A stretch of DNA of 64,000 nucleotides from Cohnella herbarum. Its GTDB lineage: Bacteria > Bacillota > Bacilli > Paenibacillales > Paenibacillaceae. The DNA is taken from assembly GCF_012849095.1 (NCBI RefSeq), contig NZ_CP051680.1:5053501-5117500 (forward strand), in the 5' to 3' direction. Position 1 is the first letter of the stretch; each line of letters opens with the position of its first letter. Below are positions 42,300-51,105 of the stretch, one piece after another. A program made the translations under genes and the position numbers. The notes beneath the pieces are model-generated. The model had not been told where the DNA came from, searched no databases, and was given only the letters and a program-made list of their open reading frames with translations.

Positions 42300-42767
42300 T
42301 TATTTGCGAGATAGATATTTGCGGATGCCTTCTACCGCCAGATAATGATCCTCTTCGCCCGTTAACCCGGTCACCGTGACGGTTCCTACTTTCCCTTGCC
42401 CGCGTACCGTTATCGGGAAAGATCCGCCTTCCCCTTGATAATCCGACTCGGGCAAATCGGAACTCTCTTTGAACGTAGTCCCTTTGTCTTTGAACATCTC
42501 CCCCACGTACAAGGAGCTATTCCCGTAATGATTCACGACGTTCTTCTTCGTGTGAATCCAATACCTATTGCCTTGCGAGGTTCCCTTCATGTAATGCGTG
42601 AACAAAGGATGCTCATCGTTCTCGATATGCACGGCAATGCCCTTCTCGAATTCCGCTTTGGCGATTTCAACGATCAACAACCCCAATTGCAGCGCATCTT
42701 CGTTCGTAAAGGAAGCGAACTGCAGCTCTTCCTCTTGGCTTAGCAATTTGCTCATGATTTCATTCAT
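42300..42767 (-). CDS. UPF0303 family protein (GlcG/HbpS-like, heme-degrading domain)
   Basis: 155 residues. The sequence EDALQLGLLIVEIAKAEFEK, VVNHYGNSSLYVGEMFKDKG and GEGGSFPITVRGQGKVGTVT is typical of UPF0303 proteins, a branch of the GlcG/HbpS fold (DUF336). Some relatives bind heme or small ligands; the cellular role here is not known. It is a complete single-domain protein and appears to be transcribed alone. Confidence 0.85.
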   Translation of the reverse strand: MNEIMSKLLSQEEELQFASFTNEDALQLGLLIVEIAKAEFEKGIAVHIENDEHPLFTHYMKGTSQGNRYWIHTKKNVVNHYGNSSLYVGEMFKDKGTTFKESSDLPESDYQGEGGSFPITVRGQGKVGTVTVTGLTGEEDHYLAVEGIRKYLSRK

Positions 42768-42878
42768 GCGTTCCCCTGCTTTCTATACGTATGTGCTTGT
42801 CTCTTATCATAATCTTGCTTCGCTAAAATGAAAACAAGCAAGCCGGAGAATCAGACCTGCTTGTTCATTCTATTATCG

Positions 42879-44141
42879 TTAATGCTCGCTTTCGACCTCG
42901 TCCACGTGTTTCAGGTGTTTGCGGTTCAGCCATATGACGATGACGGCCAGAACCACGAACCCCGCGCCGATGTAGAACGGCGCATGGAAGTCGAACCACT
43001 CCGAGAACTTGACCGCGTAGTAAGGAGCGAGAGCTCCGCCGACGAACCGAAGGAAGCTGTATGCGGCGGAAGCCGTGGAGCGCTCGACGGGGGCGGCGTT
43101 CATAACCGCGGTCGTGATGAGCGTATTGTTATTGCCGAGGAACGCGCCGGCAAGAATAACCATCGCGATGACGACGACTTTGTCCGTCGTCCAATAACCC
43201 ATTGCGGCTAGCGTTGCCGCGAAGAGCAACAATTGCACGCACATCGCGCTGATCGTGCCTTGCGCCTTCTGCAGCTTCGGAGCCGTAAATACCGAGGTGA
43301 AGGCTAACAAGAGACCCCAACCGAGGAATACATATCCGAGCTGGTGTACGTCCAGGTGGTGCAAGTGACCGAGTACGAGCGCCGCGTAGACGAGCAAAGT
43401 GAAAAATCCGAAGTTATACAGCATCGCCGCGAGGCCGAATACGAGCAACGAGCGATGCTTAAGCGCACGGAACGGATCGAGGATCGAAGCTTTCTTCTTC
43501 GTTGCCGGCGCGGCGACCGCCATCGCGGGTTTCTTCGGCATCATGAAGAAGATGCAGCAGAACGCGATAACCATCAGCCCCGCGACGCCGAAGAAAGGAC
43601 CGCGCCACGAAATCGCGCCCAGCTCGCCGCCCAAGAGAGGGCCGACGGAGATACCAAGCCCGACCGCCACTTCGAACAAAATAATCGACTTCGCGACGCC
43701 GACTCTGGACATCGACACGAGCGCCGTGAGCGCGGTCGCGACGAAGAACGCGTTGCCGAGTCCCCATCCAGCCCGAAGCCAGACTATTTCCATGACATTG
43801 CCCGCGGTTCCCGCAAGCGCGGAGAACAAGGCGATCAGGACGATGCCAGCGAGCAACATTTTCTTAATCCCTAGACGGGAAGAGATAACGCCGGTTACGA
43901 GCATGGCTAACGCCATAACCGCATTATAGCTCGTGAACAGCAATGTAAGCTGACTATCCGACGCGCCTAACTGGTCTTTCATCATCGGCAGAATGGGGTC
44001 CACGAGACCGAGCCCCATGAAAGCGATAATGCTGGCGAAAGCGACAGCCCATACCGCTATCGGTTGATTAAACATACTGACTCTCGTTTTATGCTGAGTC
44101 TGTTCGGCCGGATTGGCCCCTTTCCTAGTTGAGGGTTGCAT
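42879..44141 (-). CDS. MFS multidrug-type transporter
   Basis: 420 residues with 12 membrane segments. The loop-2 motif is RLGIKKMLLAGIV, and helix 5 is GLGISVGPLLGGELGAISWR, the antiporter motif of drug exporters. It is the second gene after the MerR regulator (19-bp gap) and is therefore likely to be an inducible exporter controlled by it. AAAGGAGT precedes ATG 44141. Confidence 0.9.
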   Translation of the reverse strand: MQPSTRKGANPAEQTQHKTRVSMFNQPIAVWAVAFASIIAFMGLGLVDPILPMMKDQLGASDSQLTLLFTSYNAVMALAMLVTGVISSRLGIKKMLLAGIVLIALFSALAGTAGNVMEIVWLRAGWGLGNAFFVATALTALVSMSRVGVAKSIILFEVAVGLGISVGPLLGGELGAISWRGPFFGVAGLMVIAFCCIFFMMPKKPAMAVAAPATKKKASILDPFRALKHRSLLVFGLAAMLYNFGFFTLLVYAALVLGHLHHLDVHQLGYVFLGWGLLLAFTSVFTAPKLQKAQGTISAMCVQLLLFAATLAAMGYWTTDKVVVIAMVILAGAFLGNNNTLITTAVMNAAPVERSTASAAYSFLRFVGGALAPYYAVKFSEWFDFHAPFYIGAGFVVLAVIVIWLNRKHLKHVDEVESEH

Positions 44142-44160
44142 GGTTACGGAAGACTCCTTT

Positions 44161-44586
44161 TTAAGTCGACATTTTGGTTATGCCTTCGTCGATCCGTTGT
44201 TGCATTTTCTCGATTTCCTTGCGAAATTCAATCATCTTGGCCAGCTTCTCATCGACCATGGCCAGTTGCTGACTGGCCATCTCTTTCATTTCCACCAACT
44301 GTTGCAGCTTATGCTCGGCTTCCTCGGATTTGGAATAGCTATCGCGATGCTCGCCAAGCTTCTCCCGAACCGATACGAAATTCAATATCTCCATAAGCGA
44401 AAATCCGAGAACATCCCGCGCGTTCACGATTTGGTTCAACCGTTCGATATGCTTGCGGGTGTATAACCGCATCCCGCCTTCGCTTCGCTCCGGAGGGAAC
44501 AGCACTCCGATTTCCTCATAGTACCGAATCGTTCGTTTGGTCAATCCGCACTCCTTGGCCACGTCGTCGATCTTGAATTTATCCAC
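44161..44586 (-). CDS. MerR family transcriptional regulator
   Basis: 141 residues. N-terminal MerR winged helix (IDDVAKECGLTKRTIRYYEE, then GVLFPPERSEGGMRLYTRKH) followed by a long dimerisation coiled coil (LQQLVEMKEMASQQLAMVDE; FRKEIEKMQQRIDEG). No metal-binding Cys pair and no large ligand domain, so it is a small drug-type MerR. GTG 44586 follows GGAGGG. A perfect palindrome at 44647-44664 lies 61 bp upstream. Confidence 0.92.
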   Translation of the reverse strand: MDKFKIDDVAKECGLTKRTIRYYEEIGVLFPPERSEGGMRLYTRKHIERLNQIVNARDVLGFSLMEILNFVSVREKLGEHRDSYSKSEEAEHKLQQLVEMKEMASQQLAMVDEKLAKMIEFRKEIEKMQQRIDEGITKMST

Positions 44587-44646
44587 GTCATCCCTCCGCT
44601 TGAATCTTGCTTCCTTGCGAATGAAATAAGAATAATCTTTTTGAAC

Positions 44647-44664
44647 GTTAACGTCAACGTTAAC
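44647..44664 (-). promoter_or_regulatory. Palindromic operator upstream of the merR-MFS operon
   Basis: GTTAACGT (44647-44654), central CA, ACGTTAAC (44657-44664): perfect 8-bp arms. Such dyads sit in MerR-controlled promoters. A TATTCT (minus strand, further downstream) could be the -10, but the promoter elements are not clear. Confidence 0.55.
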
Positions 44665-44713
44665 TTTTGCTTATTTCCGATTCAGCTCAAATTTCGGTCT
44701 TCAAAACTGAAAG

Positions 44714-44750
44714 TTGACAATAAGTAGGTTTAGATACTAAACTAAAAACA
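44714..44750 (+). promoter_or_regulatory. marR promoter with operator site 1
   Basis: TTGACA (44714-44719) is a perfect -35. The -10 region (44735-44743, TACTAAACT) overlaps the site TAGATACTAAACTAAAA (44731-44747), which recurs exactly, inverted, after the gene. Transcription would start at about 44749, that is at the ATG itself. Confidence 0.55.
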
Positions 44751-45205
44751 TGGATAATCACAACGACTCCCACCCCGTCCCTATGAACAAAGGAAGCCGC
44801 AACCTCGGCCGACTGATTATGCAGCTCCGACGTCTCGAACGCCACCCTCAAACCTTCGGCAATGCCGGATCGTTAACGCCGAGCGAGATCCATACGATCG
44901 AAGCGATCGGTTACGAGGGAAGCATTCTGATGAGCGAGCTCGCCGCTCGCCTCGAAGTGACGAAAGGCGCGGTCTCCCAGCTTATCGTTCGGTTGGAAGC
45001 CAAGCAACTGGCAACGCGTTCGCCGTATCCCCACGATTCGAGGGGGGTGCTGATTTCGCTTACCGAGAAAGGGAAGGAAGCATACAAGGCTCATGAAGAG
45101 GTTCAACTTCAATTTTACGACCAGCTTCGTTCGCGGCTAAGCCGGCAAGAAATCGAAATTTTCGAAACCTGCATAGAAAAATTAAACGAATTTCTGCAAA
45201 AGTAA
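44750..45205 (+). CDS. MarR family transcriptional regulator
   Basis: 151 residues. A standard winged helix (IEAIGYEGSILMSELAARLE, VTKGAVSQLIVRLEAKQLAT, SPYPHDSRGVLISLTEKGKE). The D-x-R wing (HDSRG) is the family mark. No Shine-Dalgarno sequence precedes ATG 44750. The 17-bp site around the promoter and its inverted copy at 45216-45232 imply that it represses itself and the following dehydrogenase-like gene. Confidence 0.92.
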   Translation: MDNHNDSHPVPMNKGSRNLGRLIMQLRRLERHPQTFGNAGSLTPSEIHTIEAIGYEGSILMSELAARLEVTKGAVSQLIVRLEAKQLATRSPYPHDSRGVLISLTEKGKEAYKAHEEVQLQFYDQLRSRLSRQEIEIFETCIEKLNEFLQK

Positions 45206-45215
45206 TTTTTTTGCC

Positions 45216-45232
45216 TTTTAGTTTAGTATCTA
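45216..45232. promoter_or_regulatory. MarR operator site 2, upstream of the saccharopine-dehydrogenase-like gene
   Basis: TTTTAGTTTAGTATCTA is the exact reverse complement of 44731-44747. It lies 39 bp before ATG 45271 and probably controls that gene. Confidence 0.65.
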
Positions 45233-45270
45233 TACTATTTAATCAGACATCGCGTTAACGAGGAGAGAAG

Positions 45271-46359
45271 ATGACCTCTATGAAAGATTACATCGTCGTC
45301 GTTGGCGGATATGGCCATGTAGGACAATCGATAAGCAGACAGCTTGGCGAATGTTTTCCGGGTAAAGTATACGCGGCGGGTAGAAATCTAAGCCGTGCCC
45401 AGCAATTCAGCCGCTCGACCAACGGGAAGGTCCTGCCCCTGCAGCTTAATATTGCTGGAGGTTTCGACCGCACCCTCCGGGATCGAGTAAAGCTTGTCGT
45501 CATGTGCCTCGATCAAACGGATACCTCATTCGTCAGATTCTGTTTCGAGAACGGAATCGATTACGTAGACGTTTCCGCGAACCATTCCTTCTTGGCTCAA
45601 GTGGAACAGCTGCAAGCGGAGGCTAAGGCTAACGAAGCTACGGCCATTTTGAGTATCGGGCTTGCGCCGGGACTGACTAATCTGATGGCTTATCATGCCA
45701 AAAGTCTAATGGATCATACGGATGCTCTAGACATCTCCATTATGCTCGGCATGGGAGATCATCATGGCAAAGCCGCCATTGAATGGACGATCGACAACCT
45801 GGGCAACGATTTCGAAGTCGTGAGAGGGGACAAGAAGGTTGCGGTTGCAAGCTTCGCGGATGGCAAGAAAACGAATTTCGGAGGGCCGCTGGGAAGCAGG
45901 AAGGCATACCGGTTCAACTTCTCGGATCAACATGTGCTGCCGCTAACGTTAGGGGTACCTACCGTTTCCACTCGGCTTTGTTTCGATTCGGTTGCGATAA
46001 CCGGATTGTTGGCGGGGCTCAAAGCGTCCGGAATGTTCCGTTTATTACGATATAAGCCGGTCCGCTCTGCCGCCGTCCAACTATTCGGGCGAATGAAATT
46101 CGGTACGGAGATATTCGCCGTGAAAATCGATGCTTGGGGGAAAAGAGACCACGAGCACGTGAAGGTGGAAAGCTTCTTGCAGGGAACGAGCGAAGCCGAA
46201 ATCACGGCCAAAGTCGCGGCTTTCGTAGCCGAGAGAGCGTATCGCGCCGAATTGCCGCATGGCGTGTACCACATTGAACAATTGTTTGAATTGAATCCCA
46301 TTCTAGCCTCAATGGATCGGTCGACCATGTTCGAGACCCGAACTTTTCATCTTCAATAA
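45271..46359 (+). CDS. Saccharopine dehydrogenase-like NAD(P)-binding protein
   Basis: 362 residues. Rossmann start IVVVGGYGHVGQSISRQL (GxGxxG variant GGYGHVG), then VKLVVMCLDQTDTSFVRFCF, GIDYVDVSANHSFLAQVEQL and SIGLAPGLTNLMAYHAKSLM, all typical of the saccharopine dehydrogenase fold. It is not the lysine-pathway enzyme by context; substrate unknown. AGGAGAG stands 5-6 bases before ATG 45271. The 3' end overlaps that of the convergent MFS gene by 51 bp. Confidence 0.88.
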   Translation: MTSMKDYIVVVGGYGHVGQSISRQLGECFPGKVYAAGRNLSRAQQFSRSTNGKVLPLQLNIAGGFDRTLRDRVKLVVMCLDQTDTSFVRFCFENGIDYVDVSANHSFLAQVEQLQAEAKANEATAILSIGLAPGLTNLMAYHAKSLMDHTDALDISIMLGMGDHHGKAAIEWTIDNLGNDFEVVRGDKKVAVASFADGKKTNFGGPLGSRKAYRFNFSDQHVLPLTLGVPTVSTRLCFDSVAITGLLAGLKASGMFRLLRYKPVRSAAVQLFGRMKFGTEIFAVKIDAWGKRDHEHVKVESFLQGTSEAEITAKVAAFVAERAYRAELPHGVYHIEQLFELNPILASMDRSTMFETRTFHLQ

Positions 46360-47538
46360 AACATTCAGCTTCTCAGAAGACAGGAGCATAGCCGCGGCCG
46401 ATAACGCGATAAACGCCGGAAAAATTCCAATTGTCGTATGGGAAGCCATAAACCCGAGCAACGGAGGTAAAAGCGTGCTTCCGGTATAAGCTAAGGCCAT
46501 TTGGTAACCCATGATGGTTTGGGATTTCTTTTTCCCGAATCGCACCGGGGTTTCATGCAGCATGCAAGGGAAAATCGGAGCCAAACCTAACCCGATAATC
46601 ATCAAGCCGGCAAGCGCGAATCCCGACGGCAAGGGCAGGACTAGGAACACCGCTCCGGATAAAGCAATGATTTGACCTCCGCGAATGAGCGTGCGGTTGC
46701 TTAACTTAAACGTTATAAATCCGGTAACGAATCTCCCGATCGTAATGCCCGCGAAGTACAGGGAAACCCATAACGCGGCCGACGATGCGGTCAAGCCCTT
46801 CACGTCAACCAGAAAGCTGCTTCCCCATAAGCCCACGGTGGCTTCGACTCCGCTGTAGAATAGGAAGGATGCCAGAGCTAGCTTGATTCCCTTCATCCGC
46901 AACGGTTTAACGGGTTGGCCGTCTTCCTCGTCATTCGACAAGCCGTCTGAATCCTCGATTTGTTCGCTGCGACTAACGTTGCTTGATTTTGCGACGCGAT
47001 CCCACAAGGGCAGCGTTAAGAATAAGATGACAACCAATCCCAATTGAATACCCGCGACCGTAAGGTAGCCGTCTCTCCAAGATGATTGCCCCGAGATGAA
47101 TTGGGCCATGATCATCGGTCCGAGAGTCGCGCCTACTCCCCAGAAACAGTGCAACCAGCTCATGTGGTGCGCTTTGTAATGCGCGGCCACGTAGTTGTTT
47201 AAACCGGCATCGACGGAACCCCCGCCAAGGCCAAGCGGAATGGCGCAAACGATAAGCCACGCCAGCGACGGAGCAACGGAAAAACCAAATAAGGCGCCTG
47301 CCGTCATGATGCAACTGACGAGAGTGACTTTGCCCGTTCCGAACCGCTTTAATACGGCTCCGCTCGCTAAGCTGGACACGATCGTGCCTGACGCAATGAT
47401 CATGAACAACAAACCCGCCGTGCCCAGCGACGCGTTAACGTCGGATTGCATGACGGGCCACGCCGATCCCAATAGGGAATCGGGCAGCCCTAGGCTGATG
47501 AAGGCCAAGTAGATAATCAATAAAAAATAAGTAGCCAT
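46309..47538 (-). CDS. MFS transporter (FucP/sugar-type)
   Basis: 409 residues, 12 membrane segments. ISLGLPDSLLGSAWPVMQSD, GSVDAGLNNYVAAHYKAHHM and WLHCFWGVGATLGPMIMAQF (the W-L-H-x-x-[WF]-G-x-G motif) are typical of the MFS branch around FucP and of Bacillus YfkF-like carriers. It follows the ROK regulator gene by 27 bp, so an imported or exported sugar is a fair guess. GGGAGA precedes ATG 47538. The end overlaps the convergent dehydrogenase-like gene. Confidence 0.9.
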   Translation of the reverse strand: MATYFLLIIYLAFISLGLPDSLLGSAWPVMQSDVNASLGTAGLLFMIIASGTIVSSLASGAVLKRFGTGKVTLVSCIMTAGALFGFSVAPSLAWLIVCAIPLGLGGGSVDAGLNNYVAAHYKAHHMSWLHCFWGVGATLGPMIMAQFISGQSSWRDGYLTVAGIQLGLVVILFLTLPLWDRVAKSSNVSRSEQIEDSDGLSNDEEDGQPVKPLRMKGIKLALASFLFYSGVEATVGLWGSSFLVDVKGLTASSAALWVSLYFAGITIGRFVTGFITFKLSNRTLIRGGQIIALSGAVFLVLPLPSGFALAGLMIIGLGLAPIFPCMLHETPVRFGKKKSQTIMGYQMALAYTGSTLLPPLLGFMASHTTIGIFPAFIALSAAAMLLSSEKLNVLLKMKSSGLEHGRPIH

Positions 47539-47565
47539 TGTATAATAATCTCCCGTTTCCGTTAT

Positions 47566-48597
47566 TCATTTCGTGGCGGGTGCGGAAATCAACAGATCGA
47601 GCCCGAGATTCCGCAATCCGTTTAAGTAATCCTGTTCCCAGTCGCTCATCGCGAGCCGCGGCAGATGTTCCGCCGGAATATAGGCGGCGCTCCTTGCCGC
47701 GATCCCGTTAAGGATCGTTTCGTTCACTTCGTCATGACAGAAAATAATCGTGTGAGGGTTTATCACAGCCGTGCAAGTCGCGATCAACCGACTAACGGCA
47801 TCGATCCCTTGCTCGCGAAGCTTTATTTTTTCCACTCCCGTACCTTCGGTCAACGCTTGTTGAAAATTCAAATGATCATATAGCGGAACGAATGAAACTT
47901 CCCCCGAGAAAAAGGTGCTGCCTCTGACCACCACTCCATTGATCAGAATGCCGGCACCGGGACCGTTCTTACCGAAATACAAATAGATCAAGGAAGGGTT
48001 GTCTTTGTTATTCATATTGTCGTAATAGCCCAGCACGGCAGCGTTCATATCGTTCTCGACGACGACGGGAATAGAGAATCGTTCTTCCAGCGTCCCCTTC
48101 AGGTCGAAAAGATGGAACTGTTCGTAATCAGGGATGTGGATAATCCGGCCATGATTAACCGCACCGGGCACTCCGATAGCAAGGGAACCGATCTTGGGAT
48201 ATTGAACGATGATCTCTTCGATCAGCTTCGTAAGGCTATGAATGTCATCCCTTAAAACGCTCGAAGTTTTACCTTGTTCTTTCACTTCTCCCACGCTATT
48301 AAAAACCGCGAAGTTCGTTTCCGATTGCTCCAAAAAAATGGCCAACCCCAGCATGTATTCCGGATTGTAAGCATATCTCATCGCTCTTCTCCCGCCGCTG
48401 GAATCATCAATGCCGACTTGAATAAGCTCCCCCTCTTGCTCCATCTGGGCCAGAAACTTGCTCGTAGTCGGGAAGCTGATACCCAATTGGCGACTCAGCT
48501 CCGCTTTAGTCGCGCTCCCAAGCGTAAGAAGCGCTGCGCGTATGCCGCTAAGGATCACGTTCTTCATCTCTTTGGGAGTCGCGGGTAATTCATTCAC
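47566..48597 (-). CDS. ROK family transcriptional regulator (XylR/NagC-like), zinc motif missing
   Basis: 343 residues. An N-terminal winged helix (ATKAELSRQLGISFPTTSKF) precedes the ROK domain (LAIGVPGAVNHGRIIHIPDY; VVENDMNAAVLGYYDNM; GPGAGILINGVVVRGSTFFS). The ROK zinc site, normally G-H then C-x-C-G-x-x-G-C-x-E, is absent: after GEVSFVPLYDH the sequence moves on to LNFQQALTEG. Such degenerate ROK repressors are known. GTG 48597 follows AGAGGTG. A perfect palindrome at 48621-48646 is the likely operator, and the MFS gene is in the same operon. Confidence 0.9.
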   Translation of the reverse strand: MNELPATPKEMKNVILSGIRAALLTLGSATKAELSRQLGISFPTTSKFLAQMEQEGELIQVGIDDSSGGRRAMRYAYNPEYMLGLAIFLEQSETNFAVFNSVGEVKEQGKTSSVLRDDIHSLTKLIEEIIVQYPKIGSLAIGVPGAVNHGRIIHIPDYEQFHLFDLKGTLEERFSIPVVVENDMNAAVLGYYDNMNNKDNPSLIYLYFGKNGPGAGILINGVVVRGSTFFSGEVSFVPLYDHLNFQQALTEGTGVEKIKLREQGIDAVSRLIATCTAVINPHTIIFCHDEVNETILNGIAARSAAYIPAEHLPRLAMSDWEQDYLNGLRNLGLDLLISAPATK

Positions 48598-48620
48598 TTC
48601 GTTTCACCTCTTGGAAGATT

Positions 48621-48646
48621 AACTTATTAAACATCTTTAATAAGTT
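48621..48646. promoter_or_regulatory. ROK operator palindrome
   Basis: AACTTATTAAA (48621-48631), centre CATC, TTTAATAAGTT (48636-48646): perfect 11-bp arms, 24 bp before the GTG. The shape resembles xyl operators of Bacillus. Confidence 0.7.
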
Positions 48647-48769
48647 ACGACAATCGTAACAGAAAATCTAATCGATGCCAATCCTTTTGTGAAAAGTCGC
48701 AGATCAACCTTGCACGCCAAAGACGCCTTTGCAGGCGTCTTGAGTATTTATGCGGTTGTAGCCGTCGGA

Positions 48770-50245
48770 TCACGTTCCGCAGAACGTTCGGTATGGACGA
48801 GAGGACGGCACGGGCGGCTCGGCGAACTCCGCCTGTTCGGGAGTGTGATCGAAGGGATGGGAGAGAACGTCGAGCAGCCGCTCCATTACGCTGTAATCCC
48901 CGTGTTCCGCAGCTGCCTTCAATGCAGCTTCTACTCTATGGTTCCGAGGAATGAGTGCGGGGTTGCTGCTGCGCATCAGTCGGTGCGACGAAGCTTGCGA
49001 TTCTTGTTGCCTGCCTAGCCGCGACCGCCACCGCTCTTGCCATTGCCCGAATTCCGGGTGCTCGGCCACAACCGTATCCCCCGCCGTATCGAAAGTAAGG
49101 GCGCGGAAGGTGTTGGTATAATCCGCGCCGGTCTTCTGCATCATACCGAGTAGATCTTCGATCAGCGCTTCATCCTGCGGCTCTTCGTTAAAGATCCCCA
49201 GCTTCGCTCTCATTCCCGCTAGCCAATTCGTTCGATACAGCTCCGTAAAACCCTTTAACTCCTCCTGGGCCAATTGAACCGCCTGCTCCTGGTTGTCATG
49301 CAGCAACGGCAATAGCGCTTCGGCGAATCGCGCGAGGTTCCAAGCGGCGATATAAGGCTGATTACCGTATGCGTAGCGCCCCTGAGTATCGATGGAGCTG
49401 AATACCGTTTCAGGATCATAAGCATCCATAAAAGCGCACGGCCCGTAATCGATCGTTTCTCCGCTAAGAGCCATATTGTCCGTGTTCATCACTCCGTGAA
49501 TAAACCCGACGAGCTGCCATTGGGCGATTAACGCGGCCTGACGCTTAATCACTTCCCGCAGCAGCAAAAGACCGCGGTCTCCCTCGGCATCGACTTCCGG
49601 ATAATGTCTCCGTAACGTATAGTCCGCCATCGCCCTTAGATCTTCATCCGTACCCCATTGCGCGACATATTGAAACGTGCCGACGCGCAGATGGCTGGCG
49701 GCCACGCGGGTCAATATAGCACCAGGTTGCTCGGTTTCGCGGTAGATGGATTCTCCGGTCGCCACTACCGCCAAGCTGCGAGTAGTCGGAATGCCCAGCG
49801 CGTGCATCGCTTCGCTGATGATGTATTCGCGCAGCATCGGTCCAACCGCCGCTCGACCGTCTCCCCTGCGGGAATACGGCGTCGCGCCTGAGCCTTTAAG
49901 CTGAATGTCGAATCGCTCGCCATGCGGAGTAATCTGCTCGCCAATCAAGATCGCGCGGCCATCGCCTAAGCGATTGAAATGTCCGAATTGATGCCCTGCA
50001 TAAGCTTGAGCGAGGGGATCGGCGCCTTCAGGGATCCGGTTGCCCGCAAATGTCGCCACGCCGTCATCGCTTTGCAGCGCTTGGACGTTCAACCCCAGCG
50101 ATATGGCCAACGGCTCATTCAGCGCGATCAACCGCGGTGCGCGCACGGGAGTAGGGTCGAGCCTGGTAAACAAGGATTCCGGAAGACGGGCATAGCTGTT
50201 GTCCCAATTCCATCCCGCTTCTTTTGTAGCCTGAATCTCCGTCAT
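48770..50245 (-). CDS. selO: Protein adenylyltransferase SelO (YdiU/UPF0061)
   Basis: 491 residues, the usual length. A pseudokinase fold that transfers AMP to Ser/Thr/Tyr of target proteins. Visible motifs: [60 protein letters not shown] and [20 protein letters not shown]. The C-terminus ends RPYRTFCGT, with Cys where some eukaryotic SelO proteins carry selenocysteine. It is a single gene; no UGA is read through. In E. coli it links to redox homeostasis; the role in Bacillota is little studied. Confidence 0.95.
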   Translation of the reverse strand: MTEIQATKEAGWNWDNSYARLPESLFTRLDPTPVRAPRLIALNEPLAISLGLNVQALQSDDGVATFAGNRIPEGADPLAQAYAGHQFGHFNRLGDGRAILIGEQITPHGERFDIQLKGSGATPYSRRGDGRAAVGPMLREYIISEAMHALGIPTTRSLAVVATGESIYRETEQPGAILTRVAASHLRVGTFQYVAQWGTDEDLRAMADYTLRRHYPEVDAEGDRGLLLLREVIKRQAALIAQWQLVGFIHGVMNTDNMALSGETIDYGPCAFMDAYDPETVFSSIDTQGRYAYGNQPYIAAWNLARFAEALLPLLHDNQEQAVQLAQEELKGFTELYRTNWLAGMRAKLGIFNEEPQDEALIEDLLGMMQKTGADYTNTFRALTFDTAGDTVVAEHPEFGQWQERWRSRLGRQQESQASSHRLMRSSNPALIPRNHRVEAALKAAAEHGDYSVMERLLDVLSHPFDHTPEQAEFAEPPVPSSRPYRTFCGT

Positions 50246-50349
50246 CGTATCTCCTACTTTGCCTTTTTGTTTTTATTATACCCTTTCCATTCCAAAATCG
50301 AAGACCTTATGGGTATCTGGCCGTCATCTATTTGGTTTTGCACATTCCC

Positions 50350-50379
50350 TTTACAAATAATGTCTCCCGTCTATATGAT
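50350..50379 (+). promoter_or_regulatory. Promoter of the first two-component system
   Basis: -35 TTTACA (50350-50355), 16-bp spacer, -10 TATATG (50372-50377), 24 bp before ATG 50401, which is preceded by AAGGGGGG. Confidence 0.5.
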
Positions 50380-50400
50380 GATCGGTAAGGGGGGAACCGC

Positions 50401-51105
50401 ATGACTACTAACATTCTTATCGTCGAAGACGACCGGGAAATTCACGGGATGCTGACCGCTTATCTGCAGCGGGAAGGCTACGAAACGTCATCCGCATACG
50501 ACGGAGCGGAAGCGATCGGCAAGCTGGAGCAGACTGGCTTTCAGCTCCTAATTCTAGACTTGATGATTCCCGTGATCGACGGGTATGAAGTGCTGCGCCG
50601 CGTCAGGGAAAAGCAAAATATCCCCGTGCTCATTCTATCGGCCAAAGCGGACGAAGTGGATAAAATTATCGGACTGGGGCTCGGCGCCGACGATTATATG
50701 ACGAAACCTTTCGGGCTCGGAGAGCTGTCGGCGAGGGTCAAAGCCATGCTGCGAAGATATGTTTACTTCAACGCCAATCCTCTAGACCGTTCTTCGTCCG
50801 TGCTAACCCATGGCGAGCTGTCGATCGATCTGCACACGTACGAAGTCGCTTCCCGAGCCGGCCGCAGAACGTTAACGGCCAAGGAATTCGACATCCTCAA
50901 GCTGTTCCTTTCCCATCCTTCCCGCGTATTCACGAAATCGCAAATCTTCCAAGCCGTCTGGAACGAAGATTACATGACCGACGAGAATACGGTTATGGTA
51001 CATATTCGGCGGCTTCGCACCAAAATCGAGCCCGATCCGTCCCAACCGGTCTACATCCAAACCGTATGGGGAATCGGTTACAAGCTCGGGGCGGCGGCGA
51101 ACTGA
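50401..51105 (+). CDS. OmpR-family response regulator
   Basis: 234 residues. Receiver domain (NILIVEDDREIHGML; phospho-Asp in LLILDLMIPVIDGYEVL; Lys in DDYMTKPFGL) and a winged-helix DNA-binding domain (LTAKEFDILKLFLSHPSRVF; ENTVMVHIRRLRTKIEPDP). It overlaps the kinase gene by one base (TGATG) and stands before an ABC exporter, the layout of antimicrobial-peptide sensing systems of Bacillota. Confidence 0.94.
   Translation: MTTNILIVEDDREIHGMLTAYLQREGYETSSAYDGAEAIGKLEQTGFQLLILDLMIPVIDGYEVLRRVREKQNIPVLILSAKADEVDKIIGLGLGADDYMTKPFGLGELSARVKAMLRRYVYFNANPLDRSSSVLTHGELSIDLHTYEVASRAGRRTLTAKEFDILKLFLSHPSRVFTKSQIFQAVWNEDYMTDENTVMVHIRRLRTKIEPDPSQPVYIQTVWGIGYKLGAAAN

Noticed and set aside
48770..48800. 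Selenocysteine at the SelO C-terminus
   Set aside because: The codon at this position encodes Cys (FCGT) and the gene ends at a normal stop; there is no evidence of UGA recoding.
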